A stretch of 64,000 nt of DNA, from the NCBI GenBank assembly GCA_030710605.1, contig CP092877.1, positions 76,426,909-76,490,908 on the forward strand, given 5' to 3'. Of the stretch, positions 32,906 to 44,240 are shown one piece after another. Every line of letters begins with the position of its first letter. The stretch's first letter is position 1. The notes below the pieces were generated by a model, which saw nothing but the letters and a program-made list of their open reading frames with translations, ran no database searches and had not been told where the DNA came from. Source of the stretch: Cordylochernes scorpioides. Lineage: Eukaryota; Arthropoda; Arachnida; Pseudoscorpiones; Chernetidae. The translations under genes were made by a program, and so were the position numbers.

Positions 32906-33148
32906 ATCTCTATATATATATATAAAAGTCAATTTCTGTCTGTCTGTCTGTTTCGCGATAAACTCAAAAACTACTGAACCAATTGGTACCATATTTTGCA
33001 TTTCGCTTTTTATAAACCTGAGGAAAATTTTCGGCTGCATTCGATTAGTATTTTTGGCTATATCTTTTTTTTTTTTCATTTGAAGAACTTTTTTTTACGC
33101 GGACTAATCCGGAATGGAATGAATACCTAAATATGGCCATTTTTTTAA

Positions 33149-33219
33149 GCATCGGTGGTTCAGTGGTAGAATGCTCGCCTGCCACGCGGGCGGCCCGGGT
33201 TCGATTCCCGGCCGATGTA
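33149..33219 (+). tRNA. tRNA-Gly (GCC)
   Basis: 71-nt cloverleaf starting GCATCGG. A box TGGTTCAGTGG, anticodon loop CTGCCAC (anticodon GCC), B box GGTTCGATTCC. The 3' acceptor CCGATGT gives a G1-T72 wobble, with discriminator A. Eleven or so T follow directly (33220 on), a Pol III terminator. Like its relative at 18680-18750 it is inside a Helitron-like repeat, with shared downstream words (ACAATTTTTAAAACTC). Confidence 0.9.
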
Positions 33220-34204
33220 TTTTTTTTTTTACAATTTTTAAAACTCTTTTATATTATCTTATATATATAAAATTGAATGTCTGTCTGTCTGTACTCTATA
33301 GATTCAAAAACCATACATCCAATCGCCGTGAAATTTTGGGATATTATTAGGTATATCACCGGGAAGGTTTTTGAAAAATAATTTCATGAATATCTTGAAT
33401 ATCCTTAGAGTTATTTGCATATTTGTAGATTTAACTCGCAAGCAGCGCCCCCATTGTGACGATGATAACAAGTTTTCTTATCACTAAGTTTGTTATCTTA
33501 AATATTATTTATCAAAAGTAAGATTATCTCAGGATGACACGGCAATTTATTTGCGACAAGAATAATGATACAATTCCAAGGCGAAGATACTATTCCTTTA
33601 ACTTCCAATTACCGAGGGAACCAATTGATATTGATTTTATTCAACTTATCGAGTATTTCTCAAGGGACCGGGAAAAAATGTTCACTAGATAAAACTATGA
33701 TTTTCTAATGTAGAAAATCAGGAAAGACAAAGTTCAGGATGACAAGGCACACAGGGACCGGGAAAAAATGTTCACTTTATCGAGAGATTCAAATTTACGA
33801 GTTTCAAATTATCAAAATATATCTTTTTTATTTTTTAATAAGTTTTTAGAGAATTGTTTCAACAAATGTTCGCTAGACAAACCTTTACTCAGGTAAAACC
33901 CCGGGCGAAGCCGAGTTCGTTTTATAAGTTTAAAGAGAATTGTTTTAACAAATGTTCGTTAGACAAACATTCACTCGGGTAAAACCCGGGCGAAGCCGGG
34001 CGGGTCCGCTAGTATTATATAATATAAAGTTTCGAGAGAGGATTATATTTATGTATCTAGAGAGGCACCGTTCCCTTTAATTATGGTTCATTCTTCATCA
34101 TCAATAGCAAAGGTTTTTTACTAGAATGATACCATAATACATTGTTCTGTTACATAATTAAAGGGAGAGATTCCTCTCTATTTACATCAATATATATATT
34201 GAAA

Positions 34205-34436
34205 ATAAAAAAGACATATCCTGACCAAGATCACATGTGCTTTTTAGATGGCAGAGCGCCATCTAGTGGAACAGAAATCAACTAAGCGTTGATTTAGCCT
34301 TTACCTTGATATTTGGCCAACCCATTTTCTTTATAAATCAAGAAAAGGCATTCACGATTATTTTATTTCTGTTCCACTAGATGGCGCTCCGCCATCTAAA
34401 AAAAGCACATGTGCTCCTGGTCAGGATGTGCCTTCT
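34205..34436. repeat. Fold-back element, mirrored copy
   Basis: Inverse of 7172-7412, with AGATGGCAGAGCGCCATCTA and AGATGGCGCTCCGCCATCTA in the arms. Confidence 0.7.
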
Positions 34437-34700
34437 TTATTTTTAATATCAACACCTGACCTTTTTATTATTCATTATTATTTTTTTCACATATACTATA
34501 TATATATAAAAAATATATATATTTATTTAAAAAGGTATAATGAATTGATATTGAAATATATAATGTCAGTAATGAAATCTCTATTACTAAACAAGAATTA
34601 AAAAGCAGTATAATATATAGATGTATTGTCTTTTTTTCTATTATATATATATTTCTCCCTTTAAGATTTTGTCCATATATTTGCTAAATACTTTAACCAA

Positions 34701-34863
34701 GATTATATAAAAGGGCGTACCTGGATCTGTAAAGAAAAAAAAACATTTTTTTCTTAAAATATTTCGAAAGATTGCTCTTTCTTTATCAATTTAAATATTT
34801 TAAGAAAAAAAATTGTTTTTTTTTTCTTTATAGATCCAGGTACGCCCTTTTATTTAATCTTAA
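34701..34863. repeat. Long hairpin, mirrored copy
   Basis: Inverse of 6764-6926, arms AAAAGGGCGTACCTGGATCT and AGATCCAGGTACGCCCTTTT. Confidence 0.8.
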
Positions 34864-35172
34864 TTAATGGATCGCCTTTTGACTCAAACTTTAACCAAGA
34901 TTTCTTTTTGATTCTTGAAATATATACAGAATAATTCTCAATAAAATAGTAAAGTTAAGGTATAGCCAAATTTTTTTTAAATACTGGCATCCGGAAAAAA
35001 ACAGATCATATGAAGATTATCGCTGGAGTTGAGACTTATATTGGTGGATTATCTAATCAAAAGAAATCTATGATTATTCTTCAAGTTTCCTCAACATTAA
35101 ACGAATCTAAAAAAAAAAAATCTCATCCTTGGATGTTTACTTTATCTTAAATAGTAAAGTAGTATGATTAAT

Positions 35173-35497
35173 TCATGGTAAACGGTTTGCGGATTTTGAC
35201 AAATTAGAAAGAGGGAATCATATATCGCCGCAACTCCTTTTTATTAACGCGATTAAGGAAGCTTTCGGGCAAGCCCATCTTCGAAGTTAGGATCAGACAT
35301 GACGTGGCCACGCGGTGCTATTGAAACGAGGGCGATAGGGACGTGTTAATTTTCTTTTCTTTTATTTTATATTAAAAACGATATATAATCTCTCCTTGTT
35401 TGTACACTATAGTTAGCTGAAGAAGGGCTTGCCCGAAAGCTTCCTTAATCGCGTTAATAAAAAAGAGTTGCGGCGATATATGATTCCCTCTTTCTAG
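35173..35497. mobile_element. Fold-back insertion, right arm only
   Basis: GAAAGAGGGAATCATATATC, GCCGCAACTC and TTAACGCGATTAAGGAAGCT at the left are inverted at the right. AGTATGATTA occurs at both borders (about 35160 and 35497), a likely 10-bp target duplication. The left arm (about 6455-6465) has one copy. It carries CTGAAGAAGGGCTTGCCCGA at 35416-35435, a hammerhead-like hairpin. The 66-residue minus frame is an artefact. Confidence 0.7.
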
Positions 35498-35977
35498 TAT
35501 GATTAAGTTAAACTGGTTAAACACTTGGGAGGTTTCACCACTGATGAGCCAGGCTCTTACAATATTTTTCATCGCAGAAAGGACAGTAGGAAGTTGATCT
35601 ATTTATAAAATAAATTGTGTAAAAATAGCTTCATTACTTGTTCATAGATTACACGGCAATGCATAACGTTGTATCATATCGGTATTAGGTTAGAATTCAG
35701 TCGTTCTTTCACACAATTATGTATTATATTTCAAACCAACCAGATTCAAAGTTCGATAAGGTGAATTATAAAACTATAGGGAAGTCCTAGTGTTTATTCC
35801 GCACAAATTTCTTCCTTTCCTTTCAAACTTTCTCTACTTCTGCTTTTTTTACTTCCTTCTAAAACCTCCATTCTACTAGTTCTACCCATTTCTTTGTCAA
35901 TTTTTACATGTTATACATTCTGAATCTAGACATTTTCTATTCCTACAGATAGTATTTTTCTAAATTATCATATACAC

Positions 35978-36246
35978 CTATCCCTCGATTTACACGGTAG
36001 ATACGTTCCTGAGAAAATGTGTAAATCGAAAATTAAAAATTTTTTAAAATTAGAAATACAGACACAGTGTGCGTGTGCAGCAAGTCAGCACATAAGCTCG
36101 GGATTCCTCGTGAGATGTGTACACAGCGCATGTGTTCAATCACAGTAGCATTCAGTATAGTGCGATAAAAACTAAAAAAAACTTATTTGGAAAACCGTAT
36201 AAAAGCGAAAACGTGTAAAACAAGTACCATGTAAATCGGGGGATAG
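35978..36246. mobile_element. MITE, mirrored copy of 5715-5984
   Basis: Ends CTATCCCTCGATTTACACGG and CATGTAAATCGGGGGATAG, interior identical in order to the left copy. Confidence 0.72.
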
Positions 36247-36294
36247 ATGAATATTAGATAGTATTTCGATTTTCAGAATTGGAAATTCTATATA

Positions 36295-36505
36295 CACTCA
36301 TAAACAAAACCTAAGGAAGCTGTACCTTTTAGCATGTATATCGGGATTCAGACAATAACTCTGAATGATATTTGATACACAGCGACTTTTATTGAAGTCA
36401 CACGAGATAGAAGTGCGAACAAAATTGCCTCTGTCTCCTTCAAAAAAAAAAAAAATCAGATAACAAGCGACATCAAAATCAAGTTCTGTCTATAAGTATA
36501 ATTTA
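36295..36505. mobile_element. MITE of the ACTCATGGACAAAACTT family
   Basis: Mirror of 5474-5668, with ATATCGGGATTCAGACAATA and CCTCTGTCTCCTTC. Followed by a right-only palindromic insert (TAAGTAAATAAAACAAA and TTTTGTTTTATTTACTTA, to about 36615). Confidence 0.7.
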
Positions 36506-37312
36506 TAAGTAAATAAAACAAAGCATCAAGGGCTGCGTTTCTTTATTAAAACAAATATATACATTTTGTTTTATTTACTTATAAATCGTACAGGGCTTTT
36601 TCAATTGATAAGTATAATTAGATGTCTTTCGTATTGTATACATTTAGCTCTTAAGATATTTTTCTGGGATTTGTCTTAGCTTTTATTTTAACATCATCAA
36701 GTATCATGTTCATTTCAAAGGTCGGTCATCAGTGTTTGTCCACGATATACTGCCAATTTCTTTAGATTCCATATGGTATTTTCTATTACAATACATTTTT
36801 AAATTGAAAAAGCAATGAATAATTATTCCATCTCATAGATTTTTTCAAAGATTATCAGTATAACTGATCATTGAAACACGAATGTTTCGTTTACAGATAA
36901 AACAAACTACTACTGTCCTTACTGCGATGACAAAAATATATTGGGAAAGGCTTGGCTCATTAGTGATGAATCACCCCAGCGGTTTCGCCAATTTAATCTA
37001 CCAAACTGCTTCGTAGAGCTCTAAAACTGTATTGGATCATTCTGCTTATAAATGCTACACTGAAGGGTTGAATTTTAGAAATGGTATTTAAGCAAACTAT
37101 AGACATACGATTTAAGGATGGTAAAATTACATTTAATATTTCCATTGAGCAATGCTATGTGGGGGGGAGAAGTCCGACCACACCTCCCTGCGGTCCCCCC
37201 TGGACCCTTGTAATATTTGACCAAATTCTGGTTCGTTTCCAAGGTGACTAACGTGGCAACGGCACCCATTTTCCAATGAAGATTACACTCATTACTTACC
37301 CAACTGGAAACA

Positions 37313-37771
37313 TTGGAGAAGAACTGCATTCTACAATGGATTCCTGCCCATGTTGGGATCGAGGGTAATGAAATGGCAGATGAATTGGCAAAGGAAGCCA
37401 GAAAACTGAGCCAAAGAAAAGAACAAATGTCAGTATTTGACGCTGATGCTTTGGCAAAATACAAAATAATCAAACAAAAAATAAGAAAAGATCAAATATG
37501 TGAAATAAACTCTGAGAGAAAACTGACAAGAACTATAAAAAGACTTAGAACAAAACACTATAAAGGAATGGCAATACATCCAGATGGCACAAGAACCTAT
37601 AAAAGATACAACAACTGTCCTGGTGTGGAACTAACACCTACCCACATATTCTCATGCCCAGCAATGGCCGCAGCCTTGCAGAAAATTGACTTAGACCCAG
37701 AGCATCAGCGTTACACACCCAAGATAGTGGATATTGCTGCTGCTGTGATGGAGATGCATGGAGACATCTGA
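37313..37771 (+). pseudogene. LINE RNase H C-terminal fragment, mirrored
   Basis: 152 residues, almost identical to the minus-strand fragment at 4320-4778 (for example ARKLSQRKEQ here, ARKLTQRKEQ there). Carries ILQWIPAHVGIEGNEMADE of the RNase H end. In frame the reading extends a little upstream (HSLLTQLETLEKNC, from about 37274), then meets unrelated GC-rich sequence. The tail GGACACGACAACAACAATAT ends near 37802. Non-functional relic. Confidence 0.88.
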
Positions 37772-38198
37772 GACTCTTCTTTGGACACGACAACAACAAT
37801 ATCGAGCAATGCTTTTCCTCTAACAATAAGTACAATGCTAGTTAGGCATAATTCACTTTAAAGGCAAAAAGACGTCTTTTATATATAAGAGATACAATCA
37901 TTGAAGCTCGAATGTTATCTCACTAATGTCTTTAATACAAAAATTACATAACTAATGTTCTAAATGGGATGAAAATATTGGGATGACTTGGCTTATCAGT
38001 AGTGAACCCTTCCGGCGGTTTCGCCAATTTAACCTATCAGAGACCACTTTTTAGAGCTCTAATACTGTAGACTGATGAAACCGCTGGTAGGGTTTACTAC
38101 TGATAAGCCAAGCCCTCCGAATATTTTTTCACCGCAGAAAGTATAATAGATTTATTTATGTGTAAGAGAATTATTCGTTCTTTAATAAATGGTGATTA

Positions 38199-38393
38199 TT
38201 ATTCTTATATTATAAAGTAAATAAAGCTTCCAGGGTTAAGTTTCTTGTTCAAATTTTATTATCTAGCTTTCGTGTGATGTGAATTATCGTGATACTCCTG
38301 TTGAAGGACTGACAAGTCTGAAAGCTAGATAATAAAATTTGAACAAGAAACTTAACCCTGGAAGCTTTATTTACTTTATAATATTATAAATCA
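38199..38393. repeat. Fold-back element, mirrored copy
   Basis: Third copy of the AAGCTTCCAGGGTTAAG fold-back (compare 690-882 and 3700-3893). Confidence 0.72.
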
Positions 38394-39223
38394 GAGAAGA
38401 ACGTTTATATATTATTCTTATATATAGATGGCGCGTTTTTGCCTTATAATAAATAAAATTAATATTGAATAAAATATAATGTTAATCATTTACTTATTCG
38501 CTTCCAAAATTTACCAAATTTTATTTTTATTTAGGTCGCGTAAGCATTACATGGGTTTTGATCTCCAATATGCTGAATCTTTAACTATCTACATGTGAAA
38601 TATTTTTAAAATATTTGAGTAATTTCTTGAATATATGAGTTTTGATTTTTTCGAGTCATTTTTTTGTTTATCGTAAAGATACTTCGGCCAGTAAATCTTT
38701 TTAACTGGCCGAAATGTCTTTTATTTGAAGAATTTTGTGTGTATTTACATATATAAAGACATTACATAAAAAAGGCTTATCAGATATCATAATTTTGCTC
38801 ATTCTAAACGGTCAATAAATAGTTAGACGAAAGAGGCATTTCGAACATCTACTTCTAGTATTCAAACCTTATTAACATTACCTACGTCAGAACTACTCTT
38901 ACATCAAATGGATAATATATTGGAAAAGATTAAATATCAGATGATCAACGTTCTGTCTCTTTTCGAAATATTGAAAGTTTACAATAAACAATATTCTGAT
39001 CAAATATGAGTTTTTTACTATTTAATGTATTCAAAATTGTGGATTGCTTTATTTACAATAAGATATAAGAATGTTTAAATGTTTCGTCATTTCAGAGTAT
39101 TTTAATCTGAGAAGTAAGATAACTCTAACCCTGGAATATTCTTACAGCCTATGTTTGATAGTTGATCAAACAAAACTAAAAATCTGTATTCGAATATATC
39201 TCTAGAAGTAAAACAGTAAAATT

Positions 39224-39419
39224 ACACAGGTCTACAAAACTCAAAGTAGTTGTACCTTATAGCATATATATATCGGGATTCAGAAAAAAAACTCTGAGAG
39301 ATATTTGATGCACAGGGATATTTATCACTGTGCATCAAATATCTCTCAGAGTTTTTTTTCTGAATCCCGATATATATATGCTATAAGGTACAACTACTTT
39401 GAGTTTTGTAGACCTGTGT
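39224..39419. repeat. Perfect 92-bp palindrome from MITE ends
   Basis: Arms 39224-39315 and 39328-39419 are exact inverse complements around a 12-nt loop (GGATATTTATCA). Each arm is the subterminal part of the ACTCATGGACAAAACTT MITE (TATATCGGGATTCAG; CTCTGAGAGATATTTGATGC). It is a head-to-head fold-back of one MITE end. The left-arm equivalent (about 2770-2830) has only one degraded arm. Confidence 0.92.
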
Positions 39420-41007
39420 TATCGGTAGGTACACTAAAAATATGAACTTTCAGAATCCAGATATACATGTTAAAAGATTTAACTTTCTAAATTAGAATGT
39501 GTAGGAAAGTAAGAGTGTCAAATCTAAGTTCTAATAGACGAACGAATCAAGCTAGGGTTATGGTTAGCGAGAACTATAAGCCGTTTTCTTTCCTCCAAAT
39601 TAAAAAATCATAAATATAACCTGATTTTTAAACTTATCTTCAAATTTGCAGGTGTAGCAGGGAGAGAAAAGAAAGAGAGAGAGTCGAATCAAAGTTATAA
39701 GAAATGAAGAGTCATAGGTAGCGAAAACTAAGCTTGAAAAGCGAATATATAACCTGGTATATTCAACTTATCTTTAAAATTGGAATGTCTAGAAAAAAAG
39801 GAAAGTCAAATCAAAGTTTTAATAGACGATTTAATCAAGCTAGGGTTATAGTTAGCGGAACCTAAGTCTTCTTCCTGCTATTAAATTGAAAAATAATAAA
39901 CATATAATCAAAATAGGAAAATGTGTAGAAAAGGTAAAAGTCAAATCAAAGTTCTAAGAGACGATATGATCAAGCTAGGTTTATAGTCAGTGAAACCTAA
40001 GCTATTTTCCTGCCGACAAATTAAAAAGCAAAAATATAGCCTGATTATTCAACTCGTCTTCAAAATGAGAATGTGCAGGAAGGAAGAAAGTCAAATCAGA
40101 GTTGTTAGAGACGATATGATCAAGCTAGGGTTATAATTAGCGAAAGCTAAATCGGTTTCCTGCCTCCAAGTTAAAAAGCATAAATATAACCTGGTTTTCA
40201 ATTTATTTTCAAAATGAGAATGTGTAGGAAAGGAAAAAAGTCAATTCAACGTTCCTAGAAAGGATATGATCAAGCTAGGGTCAAAGGCAATTAAAACTAA
40301 GCCGAAATTCGTGTCACCAAATTAAAAAGCAAAAATATAACCTGAATTTTCAACTTTATTTTCAAAATTATTATATTTGGGAAAGGAAAAAGTCAAATAA
40401 ACGTTCCTAGAAAGAATATGATCATGCTAGGGTTATTGTTAGTGAAACCTAAGTCGCTTTCCTGCTATCAAATTAAAAAGAATAAATATAAACTGATATT
40501 TCAACTCATCTTTAAAATTAGAATGTGTAGGAAAGGAAGAAAGTCAAATCAACGTTCCTAGAAAAGATATGATCAAGCTAGGATTATAATTAGTTAAAAC
40601 TAATTAAGGAATATGATCAAGCTAGGCTTATAGTTAGTGAAGCCTAAGCCGAAAATCATGCCACCAAATTTAAAAGCAAAAATATAGCCTGATTTTTAAC
40701 TTATCATCAAAATTAGAAAGTGTAGGAAAGGAAAAAGACAATAGGACGACGATAGGACCACAAGCTAGAGGATATAGTTAGCTAAAACTAAGCCGAAATT
40801 CCTGCAACCAAATTGAAAGGATATATATAAAATGAAAATATAGAATGTGTAGGAAAGGAAATAAGTAAAATCAAAGTACTAAGAGAAGATATGATCAAGC
40901 TAGAGTTATAGTTAGCGATGGATAAGTCAGGTATTGAGGTTGAGCGGTGGTTAACGTGCCTTTCCCGCTCTGTTGGCCATGGTATCTCCCCCATCAGGCC
41001 ACCTCGG

Positions 41008-41062
41008 TAAATATAAGTACCCCGAGGTGTGAAGGAAGTCATCCAGTCCATCTGGAGCAGCC
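41008..41062 (+). promoter_or_regulatory. Gene 3 core promoter and leader
   Basis: TAAATATAAG gives a TATA element whose aligned start (41010) is 31 nt before the initiator A (41041 in GTCATCC), the same offset as in genes 1, 2 and 4. A 22-nt leader then reaches the ATG in context CAGCCATGG. It is a GC-rich islet within AT-rich satellite. Only one copy is present. Confidence 0.72.
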
Positions 41063-41074
41063 ATGGACCTCAAG
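41063..41074 (+). CDS. Gene 3 first coding exon
   Basis: ATG-GAC-CTC-AAG (Met-Asp-Leu-Lys) followed by donor GTGGGTA at 41075. Predicted to join in phase 0 to ATA-ATG-CTA at 44832 after a 3757-nt intron. The resulting N-terminus MDLKIMLALGVLLVALAAS is a good signal peptide. Confidence 0.68.
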
Positions 41075-41764
41075 GTGGGTACTTGTCCTTTCTACAAGAA
41101 TTTTCGCTTTTTTTTCTTGTAAATTTTCTCTTGAAGCTCTTAGGATGTACTTAACATTTCTCTCAACGCTTTTAACTTCTCTTTCTTTTTTTACAGTTGC
41201 TCGTAAATCTCCCTTCCTAAAAATATTTATTGAGTTATTTTCCTGAATATGAGAATTAAATATCTTCGAGACATTTTTTGTGTGTTCACCTATATAAAAA
41301 GACATTAAATAATAATAAAACCTTATTTTTCAAATCATCTTCAAAATTAGAATGTGTAGGAAGGAAAGAAATTCAACTCAACGTTCCTATAAAGGATAAG
41401 ATCAAGCTATGGGTATAATGATCTAAAACTAAGTCGTATTTTGCCACCAAATTAAAAAGCATATACATTAAATTCAAATTAGTAAGACTCCCTTTTTTTT
41501 AAATTTCTGTGTAGAAAGTCCCTAAAATTTGAAAATATTGAGAGCTTTTTAGAAATTTTTAGAAAATTGAAGTTTTCCAGGCTATGGTAAAAAAAAGAAA
41601 GATTAATTTAAAAGCTCTGGGAAAAACGTACTTCCTATTATTCTTTTTTTAAACATACTAGTTAGACTATTATACAGCTAAGTAGATGGCTATTTACTTA
41701 TTCCAAGTACATATAATACTGTCCATGATCATCATATTTTTTATTGATAGTTGTTTTTACTCCA

Positions 41765-41975
41765 AGTACATTCATCAACGAAACTTAAGGAAGTAGTACC
41801 TTTTAGCATGTATATCGAGATTCAGACCATAACTCTCAAAGATATCTGATATACAATAACCTTTATTGAAGACATATGATATAACCAAGTGTGAACAAAA
41901 TTGCTTCTGTCTCCTTCATACAAACAGACAACCGGCGACATTAAAGACTTTCCAGTTTCTTAAGATTTGTCCATA
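41765..41975. mobile_element. MITE of the ACTCATGGACAAAACTT family
   Basis: In the gene 3 intron. Starts near TTCATCAACGAAACTTAAGG, contains GTATATCGAGATTCAG, AACCTTTATTGAAGACA and TTCTGTCTCCTTC, ends AAGATTTGTCCATAAATG. Confidence 0.72.
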
Positions 41976-42034
41976 AATGTATGATTGGGGAATTATAGAG
42001 ATGCCTTTTTTCAGCGCTGCCTATTTCCTTTATA

Positions 42035-42140
42035 TATAAAATATCTTCCTACTGTCTTTACTGCGATGTAAAATATATATAGAGAGGGGTTGGCTCATCA
42101 GTGGAGAACCCTCACAGCGATTTATGCATTTAAATCCACC
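42035..42140. repeat. Dispersed repeat, TTGGCTCATCAGTGG family
   Basis: Words CTTTACTGCGATG and GGTTGGCTCATCAGTGG with GAACCC. Related copies lie at 3940-4170, 5085-5185, 6365-6465, 35515-35600, 36900-37010 and 37960-38150. Non-coding; function unknown. Confidence 0.55.
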
Positions 42141-42149
42141 AAAGTTCTT

Positions 42150-43760
42150 TGATATTACATGAATGTATCTAATATGATATTTAACTATTCTGGTTTTATA
42201 CCTGGTACTAGAAAGGAATTCTCTTAGCTATGGTATTTGATGATTTCATTGGGCATAAGCTAGAGGGACAGTATAAATGTTAAATTTGCACAACTTGCAT
42301 TGCTATTCCGTAAACAACTCCAAAAATGGTCATCAATAAATTTTCAATCATCCAACTAATATTTAAACATAGCCATTAGAAAATACAAACACAGAAATAT
42401 TCCATGTTGAAAAACATTTTCCATTCTACTATATTCTCTAATGAACGTTAACAGAATAAAACATATTCAAATTTTATCCTATATTTTAACGCTAAAATAT
42501 ATAAGTTTAAAATAATGGTAAATTTCAAAACTAAATACAATAATCAAAACTATCTGAATCTAGCAGTAAATATTTGATTTTTAAAACTAAATTAATGACG
42601 AAAAAATCCTCTTCTGATGTAAAACAGAAAAGAATATTTTAAGTAAATTTGAAAAAAAAATGATTTTTTCAATATCTATTGCTCTGAAATATGAAAAATT
42701 TAAAAGATAGAAAAATAATATTCCTGATTTCTCTCTCAAAGACTTTATGAATATAAAGTTAAACTATTTAATATTTTATATGGGGGGGGGGGTCGGTGGA
42801 AGGCTGGTTAAACCGTTTGGGTTTCGACCACTACGACCAAGCACGACTGGCACATTTGTCGAACTGCTTTCACATGTGTAGACATGTGGTGCGCTTACAG
42901 TACAAAGCAGTCGCTAACTACCCACCATGATTATCATGGCCTGTACCACGTGTACTAGGGATAAGCAAAAATATATATATTTTATATACCTACATGATTA
43001 ATTATTACATTCCTATATATAACATCAGTAAATTTGACTACTTTTAAAAAATTCACATTAGGTTATTAAAAGTAAATAGGAATATTTTTTTAGGAAAAAT
43101 GTCTTCCCGAAACTACTGCCAGATTTCTACCACTTCAAAAAAACTGTATTAAGTGGCCAAACTGTCTAATCAGATTATCTCAACGCTCCATTTATTCCTG
43201 CTACAATTTTTCTCCCTCTTATATAAATCCCAATAGAGGAGTTTATGGAGGTTTACATCACAGCAATTTTCTCGTTCGGATCAATAAATTGATATCGATT
43301 TTATAATAAGATTATGAAATTTATATTAGTGATATATTTATATAACCAACACGCGCGCGTCCTTTATGTAAATATGTAAATATACTAACTAAGGTAAAGT
43401 TGCATAAGTTGTATATGTAAAATATAAAGTCGACAAAGTCGAAGTAGGCTTTTCATATAGTATGATATGATTTTATTACATCTATTTGCTACAGTTTCTC
43501 CTTAGGTTTTATCGTAAGAAAATATAATAATGAAAATTATGATAAAGATATATATTTATTATGAAGAATACGGAATATTCAATATATAATAATACTTATC
43601 TTTAAACATATTTATTTCTTTAATAACTACTCATAATATAACTTATCAGTACATTTTTTCTTCAACTTTTTAAAATTCTTTCTAACCTCTTCTCTCTCTG
43701 AACGATATTCTTTATTCGATTTCAGAATTATATATGGTTAATACAATATAATATAATGCG
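42150..43760. other. Gene 3 intron, AT-rich
   Basis: Holds a G-run (42782-42792), the 42859-42970 dispersed repeat, and otherwise AT-rich DNA. No exon or transposase recognised. Confidence 0.5.
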
Positions 43761-43769
43761 GCTTGTGAT

Positions 43770-43996
43770 TATAAAACGACATTTGAAAACCATCCCGCAT
43801 GTGTTCCTTTTCAACGATAAATCAAAATTTATTTCAAGGAGAAATAATGATTATTTCTAACCTTTTGGATGAGGTATGAAAGGGTGAATTGTGAAGAGTA
43901 ATGATAAACGGAAAAATAAAAGTGTCTAGGGATGGGAATCGAACCCACAGTGTTCCGCTTACTGGGCAGATGCCATGTCCACTAGGCTACCATGGA
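43770..43996 (-). mobile_element. tRNA-derived SINE
   Basis: Minus-strand element headed by a 72-nt tRNA-like part (43925-43996) with A-box-like GGTAGCCTAGTGG, anticodon AGT (43961-43963, Thr-type) and T arm GTGGGTTCGATTCCCAT. The acceptor pairs only 5 of 7 (TCCATGG with CCCTAGA), so it is not a clean tRNA gene. The body TTTTCCGTTTATCATTA and GAAATAATCATTATTTC is shared with 28055-28240 and 53225-53366. Confidence 0.65.
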
Positions 43997-44079
43997 TATA
44001 TGTATTTTGTAATCAAATTATACAGTTACGAGCGTCATGCGTTCTTAATTCTTCATTTTTCATCTCTGTCACCTTTTGC

Positions 44080-44240
44080 TTTTTTTTTTTGGAATGGCGC
44101 TCACCTATTGGTTGGCTCGATCACGCCACCTTTCCATACCCCCCCCCCCCCCCCCCCCCCCCATCATGCCCCCCCAACTCGCTTCTTCATTTTTGTTACT
44201 ATTGTGTTAGAGCGGGTCGCTCCTTAAATAAATGCATATA
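44080..44240. repeat. Poly-C tract and flank
   Basis: About 22 consecutive C at 44141-44162. The proline-rich frames across it (43901-44244) are artefacts of the simple repeat. Confidence 0.75.

Larger units (their letters stand above)
31917..34012 (+). mobile_element. Composite Helitron-like cluster, right arm only
   Basis: 2096 bp starting TCTATATATATAAAATTG and ending in a GGGCGAAGCCGGGCGGGTCC hairpin region and CTAG (34009-34012). The left arm runs straight from CTAG to TATTATATAAT, so it is absent there. Inside are three 5'-type heads (TGTCTGTCTGTCTG at about 31935, 32936 and 33279), a 32-bp minisatellite, a tRNA-Gly gene, and a second 3'-type end near 33897-33916. It looks like nested or tandem non-autonomous copies. 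No Rep/helicase frame. Confidence 0.75.
28990..39047. repeat. Right arm of the 10-kb inverted repeat
   Basis: Reverse-complement partner of 3012-13154. Right-arm-only inserts are the Helitron-like cluster 31917-34012, the fold-back 35173-35497 and a small palindromic piece near 36505-36615. No host gene is visible. Small frames at 30296, 31029 and 31936 fall in repeats. Confidence 0.88.
39480..41465. repeat. Satellite array bracketing gene 3 promoter
   Basis: Inverted copies of the 1690-2790 satellite. The word GATATGATCAAGCTAGG recurs at about 150-bp spacing (39968, 40118, 40269, 40571 region). The array is interrupted at about 40925-41315 by the gene 3 promoter, exon 1 and start of intron. 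One more unit (GAAAATTAGAATGTGTAGGA-type, ATCAAGCTATGGGTATAA) lies beyond, at 41320-41465, inside the gene 3 intron. Confidence 0.82.

Noticed and set aside
32248..33079. Three overlapping minus-strand Leu/Phe-rich frames up to 273 residues
   Set aside because: They are the 32-bp minisatellite read in three frames.
43925..43996. Functional tRNA-Thr(AGT)
   Set aside because: Acceptor stem pairs only 5 of 7 and the body continues into a repeat present in two other places, so SINE head is preferred.
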